Positions 33,839 through 45,953 of a stretch of 64,000 nucleotides of DNA are shown piece after piece. The notes below the pieces were generated by a model. The model was not told where the DNA came from. It did no database searches and worked only from the letters and a program-made list of their open reading frames with translations. The stretch's first letter is position 1. Every line of letters starts with the position of its first letter. Position numbers and translations under genes: made by a program. This stretch comes from Cyanophora paradoxa (taxonomy: Eukaryota > Glaucocystophyceae > Cyanophorales > Cyanophoraceae): NCBI GenBank assembly GCA_004431415.1, contig QPMI01000686.1, positions 1 through 64,000 on the forward strand, given 5' to 3'.

Positions 33839-35650
33839 TCAGCCCTCCATCCCCCCGGCCTCCTGGTCCGCTTGTGCCCACGCCGCGAGGGTCGTCCGCT
33901 CTGCCGCCGAAAGCCACTTGTAGTTCAGCTCCTTGTCCCCAAGGAGGTAGCACTGCGGGGGCGCGTAAGAAGGGGCCGCAGGCTCGCTCCGGCTCGAGCG
34001 TGGAGCCGCGCGCCTTCACTGTCATGTCGGAGGAGGCGGTGAAGAGGTAGGAGCCGGCGAGGAGGATGGGGTTGAAGTAGATCTTCGTGTCCGCGAAGGC
34101 GTGCACGCGGTCCTTGTGGTCCGTCGCGAAGCCCCGGCACCGCTGATGCCCGTCCCACACCTCCGGCCCCGGCCGTGAGCCCGGCGAAGGAGGGGGGGCG
34201 GGGCGGGCGGGAGGGGCCCGGGGCACCCTAACGGTCCCGTCTGCCGAGGCCGACACGAACTGGTCCGAGCCGGTGAAGCCCGGGTACAGCGTCGTCACGG
34301 GCTCGCTCGCCCGGTCCGCCGAGGTCCCCACCGTGGAGTCCTCGATGACCTTGTGCGGCCTGCGACGGGGCACCTGAGGAGACCCCGAGACCGGATCGAA
34401 TCGGGCGGCCGCACCTCAGGGCCTCGAAGTCTCGCCACTTCTTGATCTTGCCCACGTCCAGCAGCTTCACCTGCTCGGCGAGGCGCGCTTCAGGCGCGCC
34501 GGGCGGATCGAGGGGAGCAGCGGCGCGCCTTGGAGCCGGCGGCGACGAGGGTGCCGCCCTGCACGGCGAGCGCCCGAACGGGCGACTCGTACTCGGCCAG
34601 CAGGACGATGCACTGCGGCGTCCGCGGGTCGTTCCCGTCCAGCTCTCCCAGGTTCCACACCTGCCGCCCCGGGTCAGGGACCCGCGGAGTCGGCCTGGAG
34701 GGCGCGGGCGGCGGGCGCGCCTTGACGCGGCCGTCGTCGGCGCCCGAGAAGAGGAAGTCCTTGTAGGACGCCAGGCACCGGATGCCGCCCTCGTGCGCGT
34801 CGCTGATCTTCTCCAGCGCGAGCAGCCGGCCCCCGGGTTCCACGCTCCATATCTGGCCCCCGCGTGAGACCGCGCCGCCGCGCGCAGGACCGCTCGCGGC
34901 GCACGAAGATGGAGCCGTCGTCGCTGCCGCTGACGAGGAACTGCCCGACGAGCTTGACCGCCGTCACTGGCCTCGTGTGGTCCCGCTTCGTTTCCACACA
35001 CACGCTCGCCTTCGGCTTGCCTACCTTCCACACCTGCGCCCCCACCCGCGCCTCAGCGACGCGGCGCCGCGACCCGCCTCAAAGCAAAAAGCGCGCACCC
35101 TTATGCTCGCATCCTCGCTGCCGCTGTACAGGTAGCCGCCGTCCGCCGCCGAGTAGCACATACTGAGCACTGCGCCCGTGTGTCCCTGGCGCCGCGGGCT
35201 TAGCTGCGGGCGCGCGGGCGCTGCCACGGCGCAGCGGAAGCTACCTTGAGTGTGTCCCTGCACTTGAGGTCCGATAAGCTCCACACCTGCGCCCGGATAT
35301 GAGGCCGGGCGGAGGAGCTCGAGCTGCAGGCCGGCGGGGCGCACGCGGATGGTCTTGTCACTAGAGCCAGAGTATACCATGCCTGAAGCCGCTATCACAG
35401 CATTCACAGACGCCTTGTGCCCGACGAAGATGTACTGCGCTCCAGTGAGCAGGGGCGGGCAGGCAGCAGAGAAAGGCCGCGCGCCTGGCATCTCAACCGC
35501 TTGGCCATGGAGTCCGCCATCGCCCGCTTCGTGAAGGAGCCTTGCTTGGCAAAATTGGCTGGTGTAAATCCTGTACCCGCAGAAATGGAGCACGCGTTCA
35601 TCCCCACGCCTCCGGCGCCCGTAGCGTCGCGGCGGACGCTCGTTGGACAT
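33839..35650 (-). CDS. WD40-repeat protein
   Basis: A beta-propeller protein with at least six WD repeats spread over short exons. Minus-strand order: MSNERPPRRYGRRRRGDER at 35650, then YIFVGHKASVNAVIAASGM with YSGSSDKTIRV, GHTGAVLSMCYSAADGGYL with YSGSEDASIRV, RDHTRPVTAVKLVGQFLVS with GSDDGSIFV, AHEGGIRCLASYKDFLFSG with ADDGRVK, YESPVRALAVQGGTLVAAG, LYPGFTGSDQFVSASADGT and HAFADTKIYFNPILLAGSY with LFTASSDMTVK. It ends KWLSAAERTTLAAWAQADQ...GGMEG, stop at 33839. The repeats have the GSxDxxIxV signature. The first ~60 residues are Cys-containing in either of two frames and could be a CCCH-type finger as in plant ZFWD proteins, but I could not fix the frame. Function unknown beyond scaffold. 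Confidence 0.75.
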
Positions 35651-35746
35651 GGTAGCACCCCGATTGCTTCGCCGCGCGCCCAACCAGCACCGCGTCAGCC
35701 GGCGCCCGCCGGATTTTGGTGCACGAGCGCGGCCAGCGATCGGCGC
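35651..35746. promoter_or_regulatory. short divergent promoter, WD40 gene / lumenal TPR gene
   Basis: Only 96 bp separate the two divergent ATGs, so promoter and 5' UTRs must be shared or overlap the coding regions. No core element recognised. Confidence 0.35.
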
Positions 35747-37387
35747 ATGGAGGCGGTCTCTGCGCCCTCTACAAGCAGTGCTAGTCGGAGGCGATTTATA
35801 GCAGCGGTCGGGGGAGCGATCGCCGCTGTTGCGCTGCCCGCGATGACACCTTCAGCTTCTTCAGCGGAACTTGCGGTCGGCGAGCGCGAGTACATCAGCG
35901 CCGAGGTGGAGAGGCTAGCAAGGCAGGGAGCCGCGGCCTTCAATGCCAAGTACGCCCCCCTCGCCCGCACGGCACAGCCCCGCGTACGCGCACGCTGACG
36001 TTGCACGTGCGCCTCGCAGGGACTTCGCCAAGGCTGAGGCGGCGTGGACTAAGGTCATTGGTACGCAATCAACTCTATACGCAACAAGCCGCTCCCGCGC
36101 AGGCGCCGCGGCGCGACCGCCCGGCCGCCGGCGCCAGCGCTAGCTGCAGATCTTGCGCGTGCGGCGCGGCCGGGCTCACGCGCCGCTGACCGGAGGGCCC
36201 GCAGAGCTCATGCCGAACAACACGCTCGCGTGGCGGAACCGCGGGGACGCGCGGCTCGACCGGAAGGACTTTGCGGGGGCCCTCGCGGACTACGAGGAGG
36301 CCATCCGCCTCTCGCCCTCCTCCATGCCCGACCTCTACGTCGGCCGCGGCCTCGCCTACGAGGGTGAGGCTAGGGCCTGTTTGCAAGCGCGCGCCCAAGC
36401 CCGCGCTGACGCGCCCCCCGCAGGCGTCGACCGCTTTGACAAGGCGCGGGACGACTACACCACGGCCCTGCAGCTGCGGGTGCGCCGCGCGGCGCCGTGC
36501 CCGGCCGAGCTCCCCCGAGTGGAGCGTCCGCAGGAAGAGGCGGTGGATCCCGTCGCGCTGGTGTACCGCGGCAACGCGAGCGGCTCGCTCGGCGACTGGG
36601 CCGCCGCCGAGGCCGACTACATCGTGCGCTCTGCCAGGCTCTTCCGGGGGGGGCCGCGCCCGCGCCTCCAGCTCCAGTCCCTGACGCCAAAGGGGTCCCT
36701 ACAGAAAGCCGAGGAGATCTTCTCGGGGGCGCGGTACGAGGACGCCGCGACGACGTGCCGAGCCAACCAGGCGAGCGGGCCAGCGAGCATGGGGCCAGGC
36801 CGGGCCAGGCAAGGCTGACCTTCAGGTGGGGCGGGGCAGGCTCTGGCGGTGTACGAGCAGGGGAGGCGCGAGGAGAGCATCCGCCTGATGAAGTCAGTCA
36901 TCAGGTACCCCCCTTCGCCGTGCCCCGCCCCGCCCCGAGAGGGCTCCCCGGCGCCGCCCCCGAGCAGAGCCGCTGAGCGCGTGCGCAGGAGAGACCCGGG
37001 CTTCGCGGACATGCGGATCGCGCTGGCGGCGGCCTCGTGGCGGGACGAGGACTACGCGGAGTCCATCAAGCAGTGGGCGCGCCCGCAGCCGCCCCACCCT
37101 AGCTCCCCCGCCACCCCTCCGCTTTGGTCGAAGCCTCACACGAGGGCGCTCGCAGGATTTCAGCTGCGACAACATCAAGGTCGGCTGCTCCAAGTACCGC
37201 GACATGGACTGGGTGCGCGGCCTGAGCGCTCTGCGCTCTGGGGGGCCGCGTGCACGCGACCGCGAGCTTGAGGCTGATCGGCAGCCGCGCCGTACTCCGG
37301 TGCCAGGTTCGGAGGATACGGAGGTGGCCCCCCAGCCTGGCGAACGATCTCGAGAGGTTCTTGGCGGAGAAGGCGGGGGCAAAGTAG
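35747..37387 (+). CDS. thylakoid-lumen TPR protein with twin-arginine signal
   Basis: Start taken at ATG 35747. The N-terminus has SASRRRFIAAVGGAIAAVAL then a Pro and ASSAELAV: twin arginines, a hydrophobic core and an A-x-A-like cleavage site, as in Tat-dependent thylakoid lumen proteins. The mature part carries tetratricopeptide helices split by short introns: EYISAEVERLARQGAAAFNA, DFAKAEAAWTKVI, PNNTLAWRNRGDARLDRKDF with AGALADYEEAIRLSPSS, FDKARDDYTTALQL, LVYRGNASGSLGDWAAAEAD, ALAVYEQGRREESIRLMKS and DMRIALAAASWRDEDYAESI. The last exon ends RWPPSLANDLERFLAEKAGA-K and TAG at 37385-37387; the RWPP..DL..FL ending is shared by related plastid TPR proteins. The precise lumenal role is unknown. 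Confidence 0.75.
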
Positions 37388-37898
37388 CGCCGCCCTTCCG
37401 ATTGCGCAGCACTGCAGCTCTAGCTGTTGTCACTTCGTGTGTAAAGCAGGGAGCAGACACCAACCCATGACCGGTGCCCATGACCAGAGTGCTGAGCGGA
37501 ACCGCACAATAATCACTGTACTCCAACACGCGCGCACGAGCTTACATGGGACAATGAAGAAAAGGGGAGCAGAGGCCGGAGGGTCTGCCTGCTAGAAGTA
37601 CGAGCACTTCATACGACTAGCGAACGAGCTGGAAGGATATGAACAGGTTCAAGGCCCGGAACCAGGGAGGCGAGGACGGAAAGGAACCACCGGTCCGAAC
37701 GGAAGGGGAATGCACGGGGCAGTGGGAAGCCGGGGAAGCTCGGACCGGCAGGTGCACAGCCAGCCGGAGAGGAGACACGACTAGACGTGCGAAGAGAACC
37801 GCATCCGACGCTCGCCGAGGAGGGGAAAGGAGGCGACTGACGACGGAGCGGTGGCGAGGGAGAACTAGGGATTCCTCTCAGCACCGGACGCCGGCCGC
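37388..37898. other. convergent 3' region between TPR and centrin genes
   Basis: Purine-rich on the + strand, no gene seen. TGTAA occurs at about 37439, 50 bp after the TPR stop, and would fit the UGUAA poly(A) signal used by green algae. Confidence 0.35.
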
Positions 37899-38725
<827 letters not shown>

Positions 38726-39611
38726 GTTGAATGTGTGGATGGGCGGACTGCGGAGGCCGGTGAGCCTGGGAGGCGGCTGGCGGGAACTGTGGCGCACCGG
38801 AAAACTTTGGGGGAGGAAGAATGCTGTGGGGGTACAGACGGTTCGAGGACACGACACGTACCCGGTGTCGGCGCCGGCGAGAAGCTCGAATTGAAGGAAA
38901 CAGCTCGCGCGAGCACGGTGTGCGAGTGCGATGCCAGTGAGTGGCGCCGCGATGAGAGGCTACGTATACTGCTCCGCCGTTAGGAGGAAGGGAACGCGCG
39001 ACGCGAGCGCCGCGGCGCCGGCGCCGGCGCCCGTACGCCGCGGCGCGTGTACGTGGTCCGGCGGCGCCATATATATGCATGGGCTGACGCTGTAGCTCAG
39101 CAGCGATAGCTATAGCTATAGCGCCTGCGGCAATGCGCTGCGCCGCACGCTGTTCACGTCGACGTCAGGTACGTACGCGATATGCAAGTAGAATTCGAAT
39201 TGCAAGTAGTCTACGCCGCACGCTGTTCACGTCAAAATATGCGTATACGTAGAATTGCAAGTATACGTAGTCTACAGCTAGCTAACTATATAGAAGCATA
39301 AATACTTATAATTACCATCATCGCTTTGTCATACTATGATCAAACGTTTCAATCTGTACCTAACTAAAGTACTAGTACGAAATTCAATTGCGTAGCTCGG
39401 CAATGGAGGGGCATACATTGAAATAGGGCGACAGCATCGCCCGAGCAAATAAGAGGCGGGCGCCCCGCGCGGTTTACTTGGGCGGGGCGCCCCTGGCCTC
39501 GGGCGAAGGAGGGGGGGGGGGGGAGGGGAGGAGGAATGAGGAATTCGGGGTGTCCTGACTACCATAGCTTACAGGGTGGCGGCGAGCCATGCCGGGCGGG
39601 CCGGGGGATGA
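38726..39611. other. AT-rich intergenic island with short direct repeats
   Basis: From about 39060 the sequence is AT-rich and palindromic. CGCCGCACGCTGTTCACGTC occurs at 39141-39160 and again at 39214-39233. GAATTGCAAGTA and GTAGTCTAC motifs recur between 39190 and 39275. TAGCTATAGCTATAG lies at 39107-39121. No gene seen. Near 39450-39500 GGGCGCCCCG...CGGGGCGCCC can form a hairpin. Confidence 0.5.
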
Positions 39612-41429
39612 TCAGTGGACCATGGCGGGCCCGGGGCGGACGGGGCTCGTGCCCTCGCGCATCTTGGCGGCCTCGCGGGCGACCTCGGGGGAGAGCTTGC
39701 GCAGGATGTACTCGTTGATCGCCGGCCCGACCGAGGTGCGGTAGCCGGTGCCCGAGCCGATGAGCAGCGCCGGCTCGAAGTAGGGGTTGGAGCGGCCCTT
39801 GTAGAAGTCCTGGTACGTCGTGTGCCGCGCCGCCATCGAGTCGCCGGCGCCCATCGAGAGCGGCACCGAGCTCTTGAACGTCCGCGACGTCGTGTGCTCC
39901 GCCGCCTTCGGCTGCCCCGCCGTCTCCGCCCCCGCCGGCGTGAAGTTCCCCGTGTACTCCGTCCGAGGCCTGCCCGCACCCCCCGCCGCCCGTCAGCCAC
40001 GCGCAGCGAACGCGGGCGGCTTCGCGGCAAGGCGCACCAGGGGTACTTGTAGCTCTGGGCGGCCCGCATCAGCTCGGACTTCTCCTTGGGGAGGAGGACC
40101 CTGCGGGTGGGGGGGGGGGGGGCACGGGTCGGAACGGGGCGGCGGGGGCGGGCGGGGCGGGCGCCGGGGCGGGCGGGGCGGGCGCGGGGGCGCACTTGAT
40201 GTCGTCGGCGAAGGCGGCGCGGCTGGGCTCGCCCCCGGGGCCGAGCTGGGGGATGGCGCGCGTGCCCCCGTCCGTGGGCATGATGTGCCAGTTGGTCCCC
40301 TGCGCGTACTGCGGGTCCGTGCCGCGGGAGCCACGCATGTGCGTCGCCACCGCCCCGTGGAAGCGCGAGTAGGTCGAGCTCAGGTTCGGGTCGGCGGGGA
40401 GGAGCGTCTGCATCGCCGAGTCCAGGTGCTTCCGCGCCTTGGGGCCCTTCCGCGAGAGCGCGCCCTGGCCCGTCGGCACCGACTGCGGCCGCGTCTGCCG
40501 GGCGCCGGCGCGTCAGCGGGGCGCGGGCGGAGGGGCCGGGGTCCCTCTCGCCTTCTCGAGCATGGCGCGGCGCTTGGCCTCGGCGTGCCGGCGGATGCGC
40601 TCCAGGTCCGAGGGCGTCTCGGGGCGCGTCTTCGGGAACTCCAGGCAGTACGGCTGCGCGCGGGCACCCGCCCCGCATCGGACCCGGATCGCGCCGGGTG
40701 GGATCGAGCCGGGCGCACCTCCTCGCGCTCCTCGTGGTAGGCGCTCTTGCGGGGCGGGCGGTACTCGTCGACGTACTCGCTCTCGTTCTTCTTCTTGAGC
40801 ACGTGGAAGGCGCACATCGTCTGGAAGTAGCTCTCCTTCAGCTCCGCGTCCCGCTCCTCCTTGCTCTTGTCCCGCTGCTCCGCCCACGCCTCGCACTTCG
40901 GGCGGTCCCCGGGCCTCACGATCGCGTCCACGTACGGCCGCGTCATCCGTTGCTGCGCGCAGCGCCCGGTTCAGCGGCCTGGAGCGAATAGAGCCTGCCC
41001 TAGCAGGACTCCGGGAGGATGGGGTTTGCGCACGTAGTTTGGCCTCACGAGGCCGGCGGCATGGTCGGGTTCGCCGAATGCGCCCCTGGGCCCGGGGCGT
41101 CGGTGGCGATACTCGGATCAAGACAGGCCCCTGACGCACCGGTACTCGGAGAGGCGGGCCCACTTGCGCTCCATCTTTGAAATCGCCGCCTCCATCTCCT
41201 TCTTGCGGCTGGGCCCCGTCACGCGTGTCGCCGGGACGCTGGAGGGCCGCGGGCCACGTTTTTGTGCCTGGAAGCCGTCGTACACATCGTCGGCCATCTT
41301 TCGGTGCAGGCCCGTCGCCGCTGATGTGTCAAAGAACTCATCGATCATCTTCTGCCTATCATCCTGGAAGACTTTGCTGGGGATCTTCTCCTCCTTTGGC
41401 GCCTGTGGGTAATCAGCTGCCACCGTCAT
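39612..41429 (-). CDS. uncharacterised protein, possibly ciliary or cytoskeletal
   Basis: Start ATG 41429, stop 39612-39614. Exon peptides in order: YPQAPKEEKIPSKVFQDDRQ with KMIDEFFDTSAATGLHRKM, MTRPYVDAIVRPGDRPKCEA, RDAELKESYFQTMCAFHVLK, PKTRPETPSDLERIRRHAEA, KHLDSAMQTLLPADPNLSST, YAQGTNWHIMPTDGGTRAIP, LLPKEKSELMRAAQSYKYPW and a last exon with MAARHTTYQDFYKGRSNPYF and EYILRKLSPEVAREAAKMRE. The mix of charged helices and Thr-Thr-Tyr/Tyr-Lys-Gly stretches resembles axonemal microtubule-associated proteins, but I cannot name a family. The frame is consistent through about six C-rich introns. It faces the CSP41-like gene across a 337-bp spacer. Confidence 0.6.
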
Positions 41430-41766
41430 TTCTGTGAAGCCCGATGCGGGCTGCTGCTGAAAACGGGCTCTTAAGATTGCTGGAATGTCTTAGCTAAAGG
41501 TCCCGGGCGGACCCGCCTCGCGGCTCGGGCGTCTTCTTGGTCGGGCGAGGGCGCTCGGCTAGCTCGGTTAATCTAGCTCTGCCGGGGTGGGGTTGAGGAG
41601 TTGTGACTTCAGCCACCGGAAGCTCAGCAAGGCTGCAGCCGGTGCCGTGGCGCGCTAGCTAGACTTGTGAAAGGATACGTTGCGTGGACAAAGTTAGCCG
41701 AGGTATCTGTAGCCCCCCTCCGCCCTAACCCCCCTCAACTTCATCATAGGCCGTGTAGCGTTCGAC
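41430..41766. promoter_or_regulatory. divergent promoter region, unknown gene / CSP41-like gene
   Basis: 337 bp between two divergent ATGs. It contains a CT-rich stretch (CCCCCCTCCGCCCTAACCCCCCTC, 41716-41737 region) just upstream of the + gene. No TATA box recognised. Confidence 0.35.
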
Positions 41767-43981
41767 ATGGCGTTCACCGTCGCCCCCGCCCCCGCGAAGC
41801 TTAGCACAGGCGTTTCGGCTTTCGCCGGCGTCCACAGCAACCGGTCCTTCTTCACGGGCCGGGCGCGCGCGGCGGCGAAGCCGGCGGCGGCCCCGGCACA
41901 GACGACGCGCTTCTTCTTCGTCGATGGTAAGCACGTGGATCGTCTGCAGTCCGGGAGGCCGCGGCTTGCGTTGGGCTGACCTGCCTGCGCGCGCGCACCG
42001 GGGCCCCGCAGCCAAGAAGGTCCTCGTCGTCAACACCGAGTCCGGTGGCCATGCATTCATTGGTGGTACGTTACGTATCCGTCGCACGCCGGGCCTAGCG
42101 GCGCGCCGCTCGGCCGAACCGCGCTTCGCCGCTCGGCCTGACCGCACCCGCTGACGCTTCGGATTCCGCGCAGACTACCTCGCCGCGGATCTCGTCAACG
42201 CCGGCCACGAGGTTGTGTTCTTCAAGAAGGCGCGCCCGCTCGCTCGCCGCCTGCGCCCCTAGCCGCCCGCCGCTTGCGCCCGTCTGAGCGGCGCGGCGCA
42301 GGGCAGCAAGCCGGCTACCCGCAAGCTCCCGGGCCAGTCCGATGCGGACTTCAAGAAGGTCGAGTCGGCGCTCACCGTGCTCAAGGGCGATCCCTCGAGC
42401 GCGGACGAGCTCAAGGCCGCCCTCGCCTCGTACAGCTTCGACGTCGTCGTCGACAACAACGGCAAGGCGCGCCGCCACCGCCGCGCTCCCCTGCACTTCG
42501 ACTCTCAAACCCGAAATCTCAGGACGTACCGGAGACTGAGGCGCTCGTGAACGTGACGAAGCACTCGAAGCCGCACTTCATCTACGTCAGCTCCGCCGGC
42601 ATGTACAAGGTGCCCCGGCCGCCCGCGCCCGCGCTCGCGCCTCGCCATCCCAGCCGCGCTTCGAGCTTAAGCGCGCGGCGAGCAGACGAACGCGTACGGC
42701 GAGATGCCCCACAAGGAGGGCGACACCGTCGACACCAAGTCCTCCAAGGTAGCCGCGCCCCCGCGCGCGCCGCGCGCGTACCCCGAGGAAGGCTGATCCT
42801 GTACCCCCGCAGTTCCTCGCGGAGGAGATGCTGAACGCCTCGGGCCTGCCCGTTACGCACATCCGCCCCGTCTACGTCTACGGCGCCCTCAACTACCGCG
42901 ACATCGAGGTATTCGCGTAGCCCCCCAGAGAGAACCGCTGCGCCGGAAGCTGATCCGGTGCCCGCAGGCGTGGTTCTTCGACCGGATCACCGTACCCTCC
43001 CGCGGCACCCCCTCGCGGCCCGGCCGCCCCCGCTGACGCCCCTCGCCCCTCCGCAGAGCGGCCGGCCCGTGCCCATCCCCGGCTCGGGTGCTCAGGTGCC
43101 GGCGCCCCCTCCTCCACCGCCTCCCGTGCCCGCCCAACCGCGCCGGCGCAGATCACGAACCTGGGCCACGTGTCGGACATGTCGGGGGCGATCATGGCGG
43201 CGATCAACAAGGGCGAGGCCGCCGCCGGCGAGGTTTTCAACATGAGCGGTGCCCCGCCCCGGCCCCCGCCCTGCCCCCGGGGCTCCCATCTGACCTCGCT
43301 GCCCTCGCGCGCGGCGCAGGGCGGAAGTGGACGACGCTGAACGCGCTGGCGAAGCTGTGCGCCGAGGCGGCCGGCGTCGAGGACGTCAAGATCGTCAACT
43401 ACGACTCCAAGAAGTTCTGTGCGCGCCTCCTTGTTTGCCCGGGCTTCTTCAGCGGCACTCGGAGCGAGAGCGCGGGCCTGCAGCTCGGCCCTAGAAGAAG
43501 GCCGCAGCTCACACCCCCCCCTCCCGCTAGAAGCGGCGCAGAAGAGCTCCTGCGCCCGCGGCGCCGGGCCCCGCGCTCTCTCGCGCGCGAGTGCTCCTGA
43601 CGCCCCCCCGCAGCGTTCGGCAAGGGCAAGGCCTTCCCCCTCCGCGAGAAGCACTTCTTCGTCGACACCGACAAGGTGGCGCCTAACCCGCTCCCCCCCT
43701 CCCCCCCCCCGCCGTCCCCCGTGCCCCCTCTCCTCCCCTCACCCTCTCCGCGCCGCACGCGCAGGCGAACCGGAAGCTCGGCTGGGACGAGAAGGTGGGC
43801 CTCAAGAAGGGCCTCGCCGAGTCCTTCGCCGCGTACAAGGTCGTTCTTTTGCATTCGAATTCGACTTCAAGTTCGTGTTGAATCTGGTCTGACGCGCGTC
43901 TCCCCGTGTCTGCCGCAGGCGGCCGGCCGCCCCGCGAAGATCGATTTCGCGATCGACGACGAGATCCTCGGCTCGGCGTAA
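41767..43981 (+). CDS. CSP41-like plastid NAD-epimerase-fold RNA-binding protein
   Basis: CSP41 proteins are atypical short-chain dehydrogenase/epimerase-fold proteins that bind and protect plastid transcripts and rRNA. The N-terminus MAFTVAPAPAKLSTGVSAFA is a transit-peptide-like stretch rich in Ala/Ser/Thr/Arg. Exons then read AKKVLVVNTESGGHAFIG (Rossmann start, with GGHAFIG in place of GxxGxxG), DYLAADLVNAGHEVVFFKKA, KPATRKLPGQSDADFKKVES, YSFDVVVDNNGK, KHSKPHFIYVSSAGMYK, QTNAYGEMPHKEGDTVDTKS, LNASGLPVTHIRPVYVYGAL, LGHVSDMSGAIMAAINKGEA, AFGKGKAFPLREKHFFVDTD, KLGWDEKVGLKKGLAESFAA and AKIDFAIDDEILGSA with TAA at 43979-43981. About 13 short introns, several with GC donors. YVSSAGMYK replaces the catalytic YxxxK, as in the family. 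Confidence 0.85.
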
Positions 43982-44391
43982 GGGGCTCGCTCCCGACTCG
44001 CTGCCGGCCCGCCGGCCCCGCGCTCCCTGAGCTATAGGGGGAGCCCGGGGCCCGGCGGCCGCGCCCCTTTTTGGTTCGGCTTGCTAGTAGGCCACCCTGT
44101 ACTCTATCGATCGGCGCCGAGTGCGTTGTTGAGTTCTTTGAATCGCGTATATGTAGCGTCTTGGCCGCTTGTGCTAGCGCTCGCGGGGCCGACCGCGCGG
44201 GATGCGATGTGAGCTCGCGGCCGCGGAGGCCTGCGCGTGCTGCCGGCGCAGAGGGGCGGCCGGCGTGCCTTGTGGGGGCGCGCGCTAGCGACGATTCGAC
44301 GATGCATATGACTGGTGCTGTTGAAACACGGCTGGCACATTGTACGTATGAGATATCGATCGAATGCATGGGTGCGCGAAAAGCATGAAGC
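43982..44391. other. convergent 3' region
   Basis: Between the CSP41-like stop and the stop of acireductone synthase. No gene seen. GC falls from left to right. Confidence 0.4.
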
Positions 44392-45915
44392 TCATTGAGG
44401 CACGGCCTCGGCGGGGGCGGCGGCCGGGGCGGCCTCCGCGGGGGCGGCGGCCGGGGCGGCCTCCGCGGGGGCGGCGGGAGCCGCCTCTGCAGGGGCCGCG
44501 GGGGCCGCCTCGGCAGGGGTAGCGGCCGCCTCGGCGGGGGCGGCAGCGGGGCGGCCGACTCGACCGGCGTGATAGCGTACTGACCGACGGCGGCAGCGTC
44601 GGCGGCGGCGGCGGCGGCGTCGGCGGGGGCGACGGCGGCGTCGGCGGGTGCGGCGGCGTATTGGGCGTGCGCGGCGTCGACGGGGGCGGCTGCCGCGTAC
44701 TGGGCGGCGGCGGCGTCGACCGGGGCGGCCGCGTGTTGCGCGAGGGCGGCGTCGGCGGGGGCGGCGTCGGCGGCGGCGGCGGCGGCGTACTGCGCGTGCG
44801 CGCCGTCGGCCGGGGCGTAGTGCGCCGCCTCGGGGGGGAAGTGGCCGTAGGCGATCTCGGAGAGGGAGGTCGCGGTGGGGAAGCCGTGCGTGGGCGGCAG
44901 CGGGTAGTTGCCGGGGCGGATCATGAGGAAGACCTGCCCGTACCCCGCGTCCCGCGCCGCGATCGCCTCGGGGTACATGTCCGTCGCGAAGACGAGGCGG
45001 TGCTTCTCGGCGGCGGCGCCGAGCGCGTGTGCGATCTTGTCGTAGCTCGAGGCGAGGTTCTTGGGCCCGATCGTCGTCAGGTCGAAGTGGCCGCGCAGGT
45101 ACGGCAGCAGGTCCCCCGCCGTGCTGTGCCCGAAGAGGAGCTGCTGGGCGTGGACGCTCCCCGACGAGTAGATGTACACCGACACCTGCTTCTCCACCCA
45201 CCGCCCGATCGCCTGCCCCGCCCCGCCCCGCCCCGCTCGGCCCCCCGCGCCGGCCCCCGGCGCGCGGCGCGCGGCGGACCTGCGGCACGTCCTCGTATAC
45301 CTCCCCCTTGATCGCCCCCGAGCTGTACCCCTCCTGCCAGATCTTGCCCTGCAGGCTGCGCGCCCCCACGGCTGATCAGTCGCGGCGGGGCGGGGGCGGG
45401 GGCGGGGGCGGGCGGCGGGGCACCTTTTGAGACCGACGGTCTTCTTGTTGTGTTGTATCTCCCACTCGATGCGGACTATCGCCGCCTCGAACACAGCTGG
45501 GTCCTCCAGCGCCCCCGCCGGGATCTGGGGCGTGTCCTGGCCGGCCGCCAGCTCCGACTCCGCTGCGCGCCCACCCCGCCGTCAGCGCCCCGCCGAAGCC
45601 CGGGGTCGTGGGTCGGAGGGCGGGCCCGCGGGGCTGCCCAGGCGCACCTTGCGCGCGGATCTGCTCGACGTCGGTGCGAACGGCGGGCTCCGCGATGTGC
45701 GCGAGGAGGTACTGCCGCAGGTGCTGCTTCGCGTACGGGAAGAGTGTGTTCTCAACGAACGTGATCGGCGTCGTTGTCCCCTGCCGCCCGCTCAGCGCCG
45801 CCCGCCCGCCGGGCCGCCGCGAACCCCGCACCTCAATGTCGAGGATGACCGCAAGCGGGCCTGCCATCGCCATCGGCTGCACCGGGACCGACGGCGCTCC
45901 TGTAGCGTGGTACAT
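44392..45915 (-). CDS. acireductone synthase (enolase-phosphatase E1) with an Ala-rich tail
   Basis: Bifunctional HAD-family enzyme of the methionine salvage pathway that enolises and dephosphorylates 2,3-diketo-5-methylthiopentyl-1-phosphate. Start ATG 45915 (MYHATGAPSVPVQPMAMAGP), then LAVILDIE and, across an intron, GTTTPITFVENTLFPYAKQ, the HAD motif I DxEGTT. Further exons: FEAAIVRIEWEIQHNKKTVG, SLQGKIWQEGYSSGAIKGEV, VEKQVSVYIYSSGSVHAQQL with LLFGHSTAGDLLPYL (motif II Ser), FDLTTIGPKNLASSYDKIAH (motif III Lys) and RLVFATDMYPEAIAARDAGY. Then comes a tail of about 110 Ala/Pro/Asp-rich residues absent from usual family members. Near 44555 the frame breaks: the Ala-Pro-Glu repeat ending VPQ and TGA (44392) is in another frame, so either a small indel or an unseen intron lies there. 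Confidence 0.85.
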
Positions 45916-45953
45916 GTGACCGTAGGGCGCCGGCGCGGGCTCCGGCCTGCCCC

